NCBI GenBank assembly: GCA_964594045.1
Contig: CAZQKR010000062.1
Span: 1 to 18,536, forward strand
Direction: 5' to 3'
Origin: UBA2365 sp964594045
GTDB lineage: Bacteria; Bacteroidota; Bacteroidia; Chitinophagales; Saprospiraceae
Length of the DNA: 18,536 nucleotides
Part shown: positions 7,691-16,200 of the stretch, piece by piece
Layout: each line of letters opens with the position of its first letter
Position numbering within the stretch: position 1 is the first letter of the stretch
Position numbers and translations under genes: made by a program
Notes under the pieces: model-generated
Databases searched by the model: none
Told to the model about the DNA's origin: nothing
The model's input: only the letters and a program-made list of their open reading frames with translations

Positions 7691-8554
7691 AGATGAACAG
7701 TCGGATTTTGAGCGCAGATCAACATTTCTTCTGTTATGGGTCAATTTTTACGGATATGGAATCCGGTAAAAGTTTATTGATTGACAATGACAATAATCTG
7801 AAAATACTTCACTATTAAACAGTATGCAGGTAAAAATTGCCATTTGAAAATTTGATCCTGGATGCCTTGCTGTAGCTCAACATGTTCATGCATGGCTATT
7901 TTGAATCTGGTCCTTTCAATGTACAAAGGCCAAAAAATCAAGTTTCATCAGCATGTGTTCATTTATCTTGTTTGTTTGGAAGCGGGATAACTGACCTGTG
8001 TGAATTTGTGTGCAGTCATTCTGATCTTGACCCCGAATTTACATTCTCAAGCCATCATTCCGGACGCGACCAGTCATTCCGGACGAGATCCGGAACCCGT
8101 TTTCATTCGACTACGGATTTGCGTATCAGTTCCGCCCTGACACCCTGATGATTTGTGCAAATTGTGAAGGAAAAGGATCATAATAGTCATGTTAAATATA
8201 ATTGGTTTACTCATTCTTCTTCAAGCTTGAATTTCTGCTTAATCTTATCAACACGAAACAGTTTTTTGTAGTATCCTGAAAGGAACAATATGTTCTCTGA
8301 CCGGCTTTTTCTTCTGGAAAAAAGGGTAATATTTTTTCATGAAAATAAAATTCTTTACGCAGAGATCAGACCCGAACCCAAACAATAGAAATTTTTTAAA
8401 AAATTAATACGGATAAAATAATATATTATTGAAATCCCCTTACATTTGAAATAGTATTTTAAAAAAACAAAAACCAATTGAAAACCACATAAAATAATCT
8501 TTTTGGATTACATCCTGCAGGGACAAATTTTCATTATTGTCTTTAATTTGTAGT
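7691..8554. other. Gene-poor divergent gap between the kinase operon and the GNAT gene
   Basis: No convincing gene is present. An 88-codon frame at 7882-8148 has poor composition and is partly made of a repeat (8055-8095). On the minus strand, 8248-8340 could encode a 30-residue basic peptide starting MKKYYPFFQK. A different minus-strand frame ending at 8211 continues with a charged stretch ending KQKFKLEEE. Together they might be a small gene broken by a frameshift, but the evidence is thin. The part from 8390 to 8550 is very A/T-rich and should hold the promoter of the GNAT gene. Confidence 0.5.
8055..8095. repeat. REP-like repeat with hairpin
   Basis: TCATTCCGGACG occurs twice, at 8055-8066 and 8074-8085, 19 nt apart. 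The second copy extends into a perfect 7-bp hairpin TTCCGGA - CGAGA - TCCGGAA (8077-8095). The GTCATTC beginning resembles the outer arms of the larger repeat at 12910-13050. Both look like the short dispersed intergenic repeats common in Bacteroidota. Confidence 0.6.
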
Positions 8555-8989
8555 ATGAAATCTTATATTCGGAATGCCGGCCAAAAAGATTATGTCGCAA
8601 TTTCTGCGCTTTCTGAACAACTGGGTTATAAAACACCCCACGTTGCTGTTTTAAAACGTCTTAAAGAGGTGTTGAAGAACCCCGACCACTGTCTTTTGGT
8701 GGCGGTTGACCATGATCAGATCATCGGTTGGATACACGGAGTTTATTCGTTGCGTATAGAATCAGAAATTTTTGTGGAGATCACTGCATTGATCGTTGAT
8801 CAGGATCATCGCAAAAATGGAATTGGTAAAAAACTGGTAGAGCATGTACAAAACTGGGCCAAACTCAAAAACTGCAAACAACTGAGGGCAAGGAGCAACA
8901 CTTTGAGAACTGAAAGCCATCCATTTTATGAAAAATTGGAATTCAGCCTGAATAAGGAGCAAAAAGTATATGATAAATTCTGGCAATGA
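8555..8989 (+). CDS. GNAT-family N-acetyltransferase
   Basis: From ATG 8555 the protein is 144 aa, the usual size of a single GNAT domain, which moves an acetyl group from acetyl-CoA to an amine. The acetyl-CoA pyrophosphate loop (motif A) is VDQDHRKNGIGKKL (81-94), matching Q/R-x-x-G-x-G. The motif-B-like ending HPFYEKLEF (122-130) is typical. The N-terminal IRNAGQKDYVAI is the usual first strand and helix. The frame is open to a TTG at 8537, but ATG 8555 fits the fold better. The upstream TTTAATTTG at 8542-8550 resembles a -7 box but lies too close for a normal leader. The gene stands alone and the substrate cannot be predicted; related small GNATs include aminoglycoside acetyltransferases and protein or metabolite acetyltransferases. 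Confidence 0.88.
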   Translation: MKSYIRNAGQKDYVAISALSEQLGYKTPHVAVLKRLKEVLKNPDHCLLVAVDHDQIIGWIHGVYSLRIESEIFVEITALIVDQDHRKNGIGKKLVEHVQNWAKLKNCKQLRARSNTLRTESHPFYEKLEFSLNKEQKVYDKFWQ

Positions 8990-9022
8990 TGAGATGGATC
9001 AGGCAACATTCTGTTTAACAAG

Positions 9023-9036
9023 CAGGGCATGCCCTG
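9023..9036. repeat. 14-bp perfect palindrome downstream of the GNAT gene
   Basis: CAGGGCATGCCCTG is a perfect palindrome about 35 nt after the GNAT stop codon, in the space between two convergent genes. No T run follows in either direction. It could be a protein-binding site or an RNA hairpin end; no function can be assigned. Confidence 0.4.
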
Positions 9037-9134
9037 GAAATTAATCCAGATCCTCAATTCGAAAATCGCAAATATATTATTGTGATCAGAGCACTGCAAT
9101 TCCTTTCACGCTAGAACTGACCTGGTTTCAATTT

Positions 9135-9476
9135 TCAATCTTCCTCGGCCCAAAAATCAACATCTTTTTGGCGGTATTTTCTTTTGGTTTCCAGCCGTTG
9201 TTTCTGCCGGTCATATATGATCCTGGCCAGGGTTATATAAACGGATTCATGAAGCTCTGTTGCCGGATGCAGCGCCTTGAAGATCTTTTGTTCACTGACA
9301 TCCATTCTGTACAAATGGTTGAAAAACAATTCCATATTGCTTTCCATCAGTTCTTCAACCCGCAAAGCGATCATTTCAATAAATTGTTCCTCAGCCAAAG
9401 CTTCATTTGCTTCAGGAGTTTCAACATACTCATCGATGAGTTGCTGAACCGCTATGATCTCATTTTCCATGCTCAT
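9135..9476 (-). CDS. Conserved-looking small protein of unknown function, coupled to GH3
   Basis: I do not recognise this protein. From ATG 9476 it is 113 aa; other ATGs lie at 9500 (121 aa) and 9470 (111 aa). The N-terminal half is acidic and predicted helical (MSMENEIIAVQQLIDEYVE, then ALAEEQFIEMIALRVEELME). The middle (FFNHLYRMDVSEQKIFKAL) is amphipathic. The end is strongly charged, basic then acidic, finishing KDVDFWAEED. No membrane segment or signal peptide is seen. Whichever start is used, it lies inside the end of the GH3-family gene (overlap 11-41 nt), so it is probably translated from the same mRNA by coupling and may act with that enzyme. ATG 9476 is chosen as a compromise between overlap and length. 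Confidence 0.75.
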   Translation of the reverse strand: MSMENEIIAVQQLIDEYVETPEANEALAEEQFIEMIALRVEELMESNMELFFNHLYRMDVSEQKIFKALHPATELHESVYITLARIIYDRQKQRLETKRKYRQKDVDFWAEED

Positions 9477-10989
9477 CGTTGTGAAATTTGAGTATTTCAT
9501 CTACATACTGTCTTGAATTGGAAAGCCTCGGAACTTTGTTTTGCCCGCCGAGTTTTCCGCGGCTCTGCATCCAATTGTAAAATGTACCTTGGGGCAAAGA
9601 AACCAATTCGAGTTCTTTTAAGGCCAGGTTGTTGAATCGTTTGGCTTCATAATCCGAATTGATCTGTTGGAGGTTCAAATCCAGATCCCGGGCAAAAGCA
9701 ACAAGATCATGTGGTTTCTTGCTGAATTCCACCAACCATTGATGACCTCCCTGATCCTGGTTCTTAAAAAACACAGGAGCAACGGTATAATCTTCAATTT
9801 TTGCATGATGTTTTTCGCAGGTCAGCGCAACGGCCTTATCTGTATTTGAAACCATTACCTCTTCTCCGAAAACATTGATGAAATGCTTTATCCGGCCTGT
9901 AATGCGGATCTTGAATGGTTCGAGATCGGTAAAGCTGATCGTATCCCCTACCACATAGCGCCACAAGCCGGAATTGGTACTGATGACCAGCACATAGTTT
10001 TTGTTCAGTTCAACGTCCCTGAGTGTCAAGACATCAGGAGATTCATCATGGATCTGATCAAATGGAATGAATTCATAAAAGATCTCATTATCCAGCAGCA
10101 GCAACATATCCTGAACAGACAGATCGTTCTGAATACCAAAATATCCTTCAGAAGCATTGTAAATTTCCAGATAAGTGAAGTTATCGGACGGGAAAAAGTC
10201 ACGGAATTGCGCCCTGTACGGATCAAAAGCCACACCGCCATGAAGGTAAACTTCCGCATTCGGCCAGATCTCCAGCATATTGGATTTCCCGTACATGTCC
10301 ATCATTTTCCTAAAAAGCACGATCGCCCATGTTGGCACACCGCTCACAGACATGATGTTTTCCTTTCCGGTGATCGTGGCCATTTGTTCCAACTTGACAT
10401 TCCAGTCTGCGATCAATGCGGTTTCGGCATCCGGGGACATGGCCAATCTCCCGATCTCAGGAGCATTTTTGATCATGATCCCGGAAATATCTCCAACCAT
10501 GGTTTCGGGATATTCATCGAACCGGCCAACCGTTCCGCCCATGGCCAGGTTTTTGCCACCGAAAATATTGGCATCCGGTTTGACATTATACAACAAGGTC
10601 AGTACATCCCAGCTGCTTTTATAATGACTGTTTTTCAGATTCTCTGCGCTGACCGGGATGAATTTGCTTTTGTCACTGGTTGTCCCGGAAGACTTCGAAA
10701 ACCAGGTAATTTTCCCCGGCCATAGAATGTCTTTTTCGCCGAGCATCATCCGGTGAATGTATGATTTGAGATCGTCGTAATGACTGATAGGAACATTCTT
10801 CTGGAAATCACTGAAGTTTTGAATACCTGAATAATTGAAGCTTTTGCCCCATTCCGTCAGGCTTCCGCGGGCGATCAGATCCCTGAAAATCCGCTCCTGT
10901 GTTTCGTAAGGATTATCCATAAACTGGCGGATGACCTTAAACCTGTGCTTAAGGTAAAGTGAAATGCTGGAATTGATGATTTGTCTCAT
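9460..10989 (-). CDS. GH3-family acyl-adenylating enzyme
   Basis: The 509-aa protein matches the GH3 family, whose plant members adenylate acids such as jasmonate or indole-acetate and join them to amino acids. They belong to the ANL (acyl-CoA synthetase/luciferase-like) superfamily. ATP-binding motif 1 is SKSSGTTSDKSKF (98-110). Motif 2 is YNASEGYFG (277-285). Motif 3 is GLWRYVVGDTI (341-351), followed by the hinge region ITGRIKHFINVFGEEV (363-378). The C-terminal domain is present and the length is close to bacterial members. The start is the ATG at 10989, with a fitting promoter about 40 nt upstream. The substrate of bacterial GH3 proteins is generally unknown and nothing nearby settles it. 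The small unknown gene that overlaps its end is the best clue to a partner. There is no signal peptide; it should be cytoplasmic. Confidence 0.93.
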   Translation of the reverse strand: MRQIINSSISLYLKHRFKVIRQFMDNPYETQERIFRDLIARGSLTEWGKSFNYSGIQNFSDFQKNVPISHYDDLKSYIHRMMLGEKDILWPGKITWFSKSSGTTSDKSKFIPVSAENLKNSHYKSSWDVLTLLYNVKPDANIFGGKNLAMGGTVGRFDEYPETMVGDISGIMIKNAPEIGRLAMSPDAETALIADWNVKLEQMATITGKENIMSVSGVPTWAIVLFRKMMDMYGKSNMLEIWPNAEVYLHGGVAFDPYRAQFRDFFPSDNFTYLEIYNASEGYFGIQNDLSVQDMLLLLDNEIFYEFIPFDQIHDESPDVLTLRDVELNKNYVLVISTNSGLWRYVVGDTISFTDLEPFKIRITGRIKHFINVFGEEVMVSNTDKAVALTCEKHHAKIEDYTVAPVFFKNQDQGGHQWLVEFSKKPHDLVAFARDLDLNLQQINSDYEAKRFNNLALKELELVSLPQGTFYNWMQSRGKLGGQNKVPRLSNSRQYVDEILKFHNDEHGK

Positions 10990-11340
10990 CCTTTTTGTTA
11001 AGGTTTAAAATTCGTCCATTTGAATGACGAAAATAGGCAAATAATCCGTTTCAGGGCAAAAATTCACATTTTTTGATACAATAAAAAAACGTCAGGATTA
11101 GTAAACTCTTTGATTTTCAATTATAATTCAATTATGGTAATCATTGATTTGGCTCAATACCCGTTAAAAATGTATATAAAGGCATCAAGTCCCTATCAAA
11201 CCAATTCGAACGAAAAAAAATTTTTGCAAAAAATATTTTCATTCATAAAATATTGGTGACTTGTTCAAAAATCAAAAACTCTGAACGGGAACACCCGAAC
11301 TATTTTGTTTATTTTGTGTTTAGAAATTTATTTTCAAAAA
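10990..11340. other. Divergent promoter region between GH3 and U32 genes
   Basis: An A/T-rich spacer holds the GH3 promoter (11028-11060, minus). On the plus strand TATTTTG occurs at 11301-11307 and TTATTTTG at 11310-11317. Each is one base from the -7 consensus, so either could start the U32-ferredoxin transcript close to the ATG at 11341; no good -33 box is seen. Nothing else was found. Confidence 0.5.
11028..11060 (-). promoter_or_regulatory. Bacteroidota-type promoter of the GH3 gene
   Basis: On the minus strand TTTG (11057-11060) is followed after 21 nt by TATTTTCG (11028-11035), which matches TAnnTTTG in seven of eight positions. The predicted transcript starts near 11022 and gives a leader of about 33 nt before the GH3 ATG. 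Confidence 0.45.
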
Positions 11341-12582
11341 ATGAGTGCGCAAAAACATATAGAATTAATGGCTCCGGCAGGCTCTTTTGAGTCGCTCATG
11401 GCTGCTGTTCAGAGCGGTGCCAACTCGGTTTATTTTGGCATTGAACAATTGAATATGAGGGCCACTTCTTCATATAACTTCACCATGAATGACCTGGATA
11501 AAGTTGCTTCCATCTGCCATGAAAACAATATGAAGGCGTATATGACGCTCAATACGATCGTGTATGATCATGACCTGAAACTGGTCAAAAAGATCATTGA
11601 CGCGGCAAAGGCTTCCGGCATCGATGCCATTATCGCCTCTGATCAGGCAGTGATCCATTACGCCAGAACTGTCGGGCTGCCTGTGCATATTTCCACCCAA
11701 CTCAATGTGACCAATATCGAAACGGTCAAGTTCTATTCATTTTTTGCGGATGTAATGGTGCTGTCCAGAGAATTGAGCCTGGGACAGATGAAAGCGATCT
11801 GCGACGGGATCGTTCAGGAACAGATCAAAGGCCCTTCAGGTGAATTGATCAGGATTGAAGTTTTCGCGCACGGCGCTTTATGCATGGCCGTTTCCGGCAA
11901 ATGTTACCTAAGCCTGCATACACAAAACTCTTCAGCCAACCGCGGTGCCTGCCTGCAAAATTGCAGAAGAAAATACAAAGTCATCGATATAGAGGATGGT
12001 CATGAACTCGAAATAGACAATGAATTCATTATGTCTCCCAAGGATCTGTCTACCATCTCTTTTCTCGATCAACTGATCGACACTGGCATTACGGTATTGA
12101 AGATCGAAGGACGGGCCAGGGCGCCGGAATATGTGTATAAAGTAGTGAAAGCATACCGTGAAGGTATCGATTCGGTTATAGATGGCAGTTTTTCACAGGA
12201 AAAAGTGGCCGGTTGGGTCAATGAACTTGAAAAAGTATACAACAGGGGTTTCTGGGGTGGTTATTACCTGGGTAAGGAACTCGGTGAATGGACCAATAAA
12301 CAGGGATCCAGTGCAACGGAGAAAAAGATCTATCTCGGACAGGGTATCCATTATTTTCCCAAAGCCGGCATAGCACACTTCAAAATTGACAGCCACAGCC
12401 TCGAAATCGGCGACAAGATACTGATCACCGGGCCTGAAACCGGCGTGATCGAGTCCGAGATCACTGCTTTGATGGTCGATGATATTCAGGCGGAAACAGC
12501 CGTAAAGGGCGATGAATGCACTTTTCCCCTTGACCGCAAGATCAGAAAATCAGATAAACTGTACAAAATCGTTCCTGCCTGA
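11341..12582 (+). CDS. U32-family protein, probable tRNA hydroxylase (TrhP-like)
   Basis: From ATG 11341 the protein is 413 aa; a TTG at 11305 is in frame but lies in promoter-like sequence. The N-terminus IELMAPAGSFESLMAAVQSG is typical of U32 proteins. The U32 signature is EVFAHGALCMAVSGKCYLS (173-191). Cys181, Cys188, Cys204 and Cys208 lie as expected for iron-sulfur ligands. SPKDL (232-236) and KIEGRARAPEYV (254-265) follow, then a C-terminal beta-rich domain. The family was once called peptidase U32, but characterised members are oxygen-independent hydroxylases carrying Fe-S clusters. The size and signature are closest to E. coli YegQ/TrhP, which takes part in 5-hydroxyuridine formation at tRNA position 34. 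RlhA (23S rRNA) and UbiU/UbiV (ubiquinone) are the alternatives. A ferredoxin overlaps its stop codon and may supply electrons. Confidence 0.88.
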   Translation: MSAQKHIELMAPAGSFESLMAAVQSGANSVYFGIEQLNMRATSSYNFTMNDLDKVASICHENNMKAYMTLNTIVYDHDLKLVKKIIDAAKASGIDAIIASDQAVIHYARTVGLPVHISTQLNVTNIETVKFYSFFADVMVLSRELSLGQMKAICDGIVQEQIKGPSGELIRIEVFAHGALCMAVSGKCYLSLHTQNSSANRGACLQNCRRKYKVIDIEDGHELEIDNEFIMSPKDLSTISFLDQLIDTGITVLKIEGRARAPEYVYKVVKAYREGIDSVIDGSFSQEKVAGWVNELEKVYNRGFWGGYYLGKELGEWTNKQGSSATEKKIYLGQGIHYFPKAGIAHFKIDSHSLEIGDKILITGPETGVIESEITALMVDDIQAETAVKGDECTFPLDRKIRKSDKLYKIVPA

Positions 12583-12809
12583 TGATCGTGATCACGCACC
12601 AGAGAGAAAAATGTATTGGCTGCAATTATTGCGTGGAAGAAGCCCCTTTCCGCTGGGTCATGTCACACAAGGACGGTAAAAGCACGCTGCTTGGAGGGCA
12701 GAACAAACGCGGATTTCATACAGTACGCGTCCACGATAACGAATGGGAAGCCAACCTCAAAGCTTCCAAAAGCTGTCCCGTGAATATTATTCAGGTAAAG
12801 AGGATCTAA
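12582..12809 (+). CDS. Single-cluster [4Fe-4S] ferredoxin
   Basis: The 75-aa protein begins at ATG 12582, whose A is also the last base of the upstream TGA stop (TGATG). That is a classic arrangement for translational coupling. KCIGCNYCVEEAP gives Cys11, Cys14 and Cys17; the fourth ligand is Cys66 in KSCPVNIIQ. This is the layout of small single [4Fe-4S] ferredoxins rather than the two-cluster clostridial type, because only one CxxCxxC is present. The middle (residues ~25-60) is an insertion of polar residues, as in monocluster ferredoxins. It is a soluble electron carrier. Coupling to the U32 gene suggests that it serves that Fe-S enzyme, but this is inference. Confidence 0.9.
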   Translation: MIVITHQREKCIGCNYCVEEAPFRWVMSHKDGKSTLLGGQNKRGFHTVRVHDNEWEANLKASKSCPVNIIQVKRI

Positions 12810-12874
12810 GCTTGAGAGGTTTCTTTGCTCCTATGTTTCATTGTTCCTTTGTTTCTTTGTTCGAATTGTCGAAG

Positions 12875-12897
12875 ATCATGACATTCATCGTCATGAT
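12875..12897. repeat. Small hairpin after the ferredoxin gene
   Basis: ATCATGAC and GTCATGAT form a perfect 8-bp stem around a 7-nt loop, about 65 nt after the ferredoxin stop. No T run follows (the next bases are TTGAAC). It could stabilise the 3' end of the U32-ferredoxin mRNA. Confidence 0.4.
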
Positions 12898-12909
12898 TTG
12901 AACTTAATA

Positions 12910-13050
12910 TCAAAAGATTCTTCGCTCCGCTCAGAATGACTAATTGGCTGGAGATAAGAGGGAGGAGAACGGCGGCGTGCCGCCGTTCTCCTCCCTCTTA
13001 CTCCCCAAAAACGCCATAGTCATTTCGACCGAAGGGAGAAATCTTTTCGA
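12910..13050. repeat. Nested inverted repeat element
   Basis: The outer arms are 12910-12940 and 13019-13050. Read inward-out, each begins GTCATT and ends ATCTTTT followed by one or two bases and A, with a G/A-rich middle; the two are similar but not identical. Between them sits the perfect 22-bp hairpin at 12955-13000. The outer arms resemble the short GTCATTCTGAGC... intergenic repeats widespread in Bacteroidota genomes. No transposase is present, so if the element is mobile it must be moved by another gene elsewhere. Confidence 0.65.
12955..13000. repeat. Perfect 22-bp stem hairpin, G/C-rich core
   Basis: Arms 12955-12976 and 12979-13000 are exact reverse complements separated only by GT (12977-12978). 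The stem starts TAAGAGGGAGG and ends AACGGCGGC, much richer in G/C than its surroundings. No T run follows on either strand, so it is not a canonical terminator, but it lies between two converging genes and could block transcription or RNA decay from both sides. Confidence 0.85.
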
Positions 13051-13055
13051 TTGTT

Positions 13056-13099
13056 CCACCGTTGCTGGTTTTTTCACCTGTAACATGAATTGTTGAATC
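13056..13099 (-). repeat. Intergenic repeat, copy 1 (inverted relative of 16950-17001)
   Basis: Read on the minus strand, this segment starts GATTCAACAATTC and ends ACCAGCAACGGTGG. The segment at 16950-17001 on the plus strand has the same first 13 bases, then an 8-base insertion, then 31 bases of which 26 are identical, ending ACCAGCAACGGCGG. The two copies flank ileS in opposite orientation. Confidence 0.55.
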
Positions 13100-13190
13100 T
13101 TGTATTTGGAATTTTAATTTTGAATCTCGAATTCCCACACTTATATTCCCTGTCTATACCTTATCAAACCATTACGCTAGAGGTCATGGT

Positions 13191-13262
13191 CTCCGACAGC
13201 CCGAACAGCCCGAACAGCCCGAACTTCTCCAACATCTCCAACATCTCCAACGCCTCAAACCA
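13191..13262 (+). repeat. 9-nt tandem repeat array (eight units)
   Basis: Eight units of exactly 9 nt follow one another. They begin CTCCGACAG, then CCCGAACAG twice, CCCGAACTT, CTCCAACAT twice, CTCCAACGC and CTCAAACCA. The shared core is C, any, AAC. The array ends 30 nt from the ileS stop codon. A related 9-nt array lies at 17004-17066, beyond the other end of ileS. Confidence 0.7.
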
Positions 13263-13292
13263 ATTCTCCTGTTCTCTACCAGTTCCTCAACT

Positions 13293-16200
13293 TTACGCTT
13301 TCCTCACCAATATCTCCGTCCACACACCTTCCTGCAATTCCGTTCTTTCACCGCCAAAATCTGATGAGATCTCTATGGATTCCGCCAGGGTTTCGGATTT
13401 GATATATTCTTCAAACTGATGAAGTGCATCGGTAACCTCCTTTGTTTCAGTCAACAATACATGGATCCGGTCAGTGACATTCAGATCGGCAGACTTCCTC
13501 AGGTTCTGTATCCTGTTGACCAGTTCACGGGCAGTACCTTCTGCAATCAGGCTTTCAGTCAACTGTATATCCAGGGCAACGGTCAGATCCCTGTCAGTGG
13601 CCACCGTCCATCCCGGAATATCTTCAGCCGTAATGACCACATCTTCAGCTGTCAGTTCAAATTTCTGGCCGTCGATCTCCAGAACAAAAGCATTTTCTGC
13701 TTCGATTTTTGAGATGTCCTCCTGGGACATTTCAGCGATGAGCTTGCTGGCATCCTTCATGTATTTTCCCAACCTTTTGCCCAAAGTCTGGAAATTGGGT
13801 TTGACGGATTTATGTATGATACCAGAGGTGTCGGAAATGTATTCTATCTCCTTGATATTCACCTCCTGAAGGATCAGATCCTTCACCTTTTCCACCTGAT
13901 CTTCAAAGGTTTTGTCCAGGATTGGTAAAATGATCTTATTGAGCGGTTGCCTGACACGGATCATTTGTTTTTTCCTGAGCGACAATACCAGGGAAGAGAT
14001 CCGTTGAGCATATTCCATTCGTTCTTCCAGCGCTTTATCGATCAGGCTTTTATCGGCTTTGGGATAATCGACCAGGTGAACGGAATCTGACTTCTCGCGT
14101 TTGCTCACTTCGTTGAGATTGCGGTACATCCATTCACTCATGAAAGGCGCTCCCGGAGCCATCAACTTGGATAGCGTGATCAGCGATTCATACAAGGTCT
14201 GATAGGCAGACAACTTATCTGCTGAAAGATCTCCTTTCCAGAATCTCCTGCGGTTGAGCCTCACATACCAGTTGCTCAGATGATCGTACACAAAGGTCTG
14301 GATCTTGCGCAAGGCAGATGTGAGATCATAGTTTTGCAGATCCTCGTCCGTTTCCTTCACCAGCGTATTGAGCAGAGAAATGATCCAACGGTCGATCTCC
14401 GGCCTTTGGTCAACCGGCACCGGATCTCTATCGTACCTGAACTGATCCAGGTTGGCATACAGGGCAAAGAAGGAATAGGTATTGTACAAGGTCATAAAAA
14501 ACTTACGTGTAGTTTCTTCCACGCCTTTCAGGTCAAATTTAAGGTTGTCCCAGGGCGGTGCATTGGCGATCATATACCATCGCGTAGGATCCGCACCATA
14601 ATTGCCGATGGTCTCGAACGGGTCGACGACATTTCCCTTGCGCTTGGACATTTTTTCACCTGTTTTGTCCAAGACGAGACCGGTGGAGATCACGTTTTTG
14701 AAGGCAACGTTGTCAAAAACCATCGTTGCGATCGCATGCAGGGTAAAAAACCAACCGCGCGTCTGATCCACTCCTTCGGAAATAAAGTCTGCCGGGAAAT
14801 GCAGATTGAATTTTTCCTGGTTGTTGAACGGATAATGATGCTGCGCTGCCGGCATGGCTCCGCTGTCGAACCATACATCGATCAGATCCGGTTCGCGGAA
14901 CATTTTCTTTCCGGACGAACTGACCAGAACGACCCTGTCAATGAATGGTTTATGCAGGTCAATACCTTCAAGGTCTTTATTGGTCCTATATGGGTTGGAA
15001 TCCATAAATCCTGCTTTGATGGCCTCTTCTATCGCATCTGAAAGTTCCTGAACGGAACCGATGATCCGTTCTTCAGTGGCATCTTCCGTTCTCCAGATCG
15101 GCAGCGGAATACCCCAGAATCTCGATCTTGAAAGGTTCCAGTCCTGCAGGTTTTCGAGCCATTTGCCAAAGCGGCCTGAACCTGTGTGTTCCGGATACCA
15201 GTTGATCGTATTGTTGAGTTCGATCATCCTGTCCTTCATTCCGGTGGTTCTGATGAACCAGCTGTCCAGCGGATAATACAGGATGGGTTTGTCTGTTCTC
15301 CAGCAATGCGGATAACTGTGCACATATTTTTTAACGTTGAAGGCCTTGTTCTCATATTTGAGTTTTACAGCGATCATGACGTCTATATCTTCCCAGTTGG
15401 GATCATCTTTATAGTTTTTGACGTATTTACCGGCAAGCTCACCTGAATTATCGGTAAATTTTCCCTGTTTATCCACCAGGGTGAGCGAACCGATCCCGTT
15501 TTGCTTACCCACGAACATATCATCCGCACCGAAGGAAGGTGCGATATGCACAATACCCGTCCCGTCGGTAGTTGAAACGAAATCGCCTGTGATCACCCGG
15601 AAAGCATCTCCGTCTTCCGGCTGGGCATAAGGCATCAATTGCTCGTAACGGATCCCTTCAAGCTGTTTCCCCAAATAATTTCCGATGATGGCATAGGGAA
15701 TGACTTTATCGTTCTCCTGGTATGTGTTGAAATCTGCCTGGGACTGCTCCTCTTTAAACCATGAAGGCAACAGCGCTTCAGCAAGGATCAGGTTGACCCT
15801 GCGGAAAGTATATGGATTATAGGTCTTGATACGGACATAATTGATGTTTTTGCCTACGGCCAAAGCGGTATTGGATGGCAAGGTCCACGGTGTGGTGGTC
15901 CATGCGAGAAAATATACTTCGCCTTCGTCGATGTCTTCAAACAGAAAGGCAGAACTTTCGTTTTGGATGACCTTGAACTGTGCCACCAGGCTGGTATCCG
16001 TCACATCGCGGTAGCAACCGGGCAGGTTAAGTTCGTGTGAACTGAGCCCTGTTCCGGCGCAGGGAGAATAAGGCTGTATCGTATATCCTTTATAGAGCAA
16101 TTTTTTGTTGTACAGCTCTTTCAGCAGATACCATACCGTCTCGATGTAACTGTTGTCAAAGGTCATATAAGGTTTGTCCAGGTCCACCCAGAATCCCATG

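Larger units (their letters stand above)
12810..13292. other. Repeat-rich spacer between ferredoxin and ileS ends
   Basis: Two convergent genes end here and no gene lies between them. In order, the spacer holds a pyrimidine-rich tract with repeated TTTGTTC-like words (12825-12865), a small hairpin (12875-12897), a nested inverted repeat with a perfect 22-bp core (12910-13050), a segment with an inverted relative beyond ileS (13056-13099), and a run of 9-nt repeats (13191-13262). A plus-strand open frame at 13090-13419 is made largely of the 9-nt repeats and then runs antisense into ileS, so it is not called a gene. Confidence 0.7.

Noticed and set aside
7882..8148. 88-codon plus-strand open frame in the gap before the GNAT gene
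   Set aside because: The composition is Ser/His/Cys-rich and partly encoded by the REP-like repeat at 8055-8095; no family resemblance.
9883..10725. 280-codon plus-strand open frame inside the GH3 gene
   Set aside because: It is fully antisense to a well-supported GH3 enzyme, and its translation shows no family motif and is rich in His, Ile and Arg as expected for an antisense shadow.
12955..13000. Bidirectional intrinsic terminator for ferredoxin and ileS
   Set aside because: The stem is very strong but no T run follows on either strand, and it lies about 145 and 290 nt from the two stop codons; kept only as a repeat.
13090..13419. 109-codon plus-strand open frame between ferredoxin and ileS
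   Set aside because: Its middle is just the 9-nt tandem array translated, its start lies in low-complexity sequence, and its last third runs antisense into the end of ileS.
14280..15041. 253-codon plus-strand open frame inside ileS
   Set aside because: It is antisense to the conserved catalytic half of ileS and has no recognisable domain.
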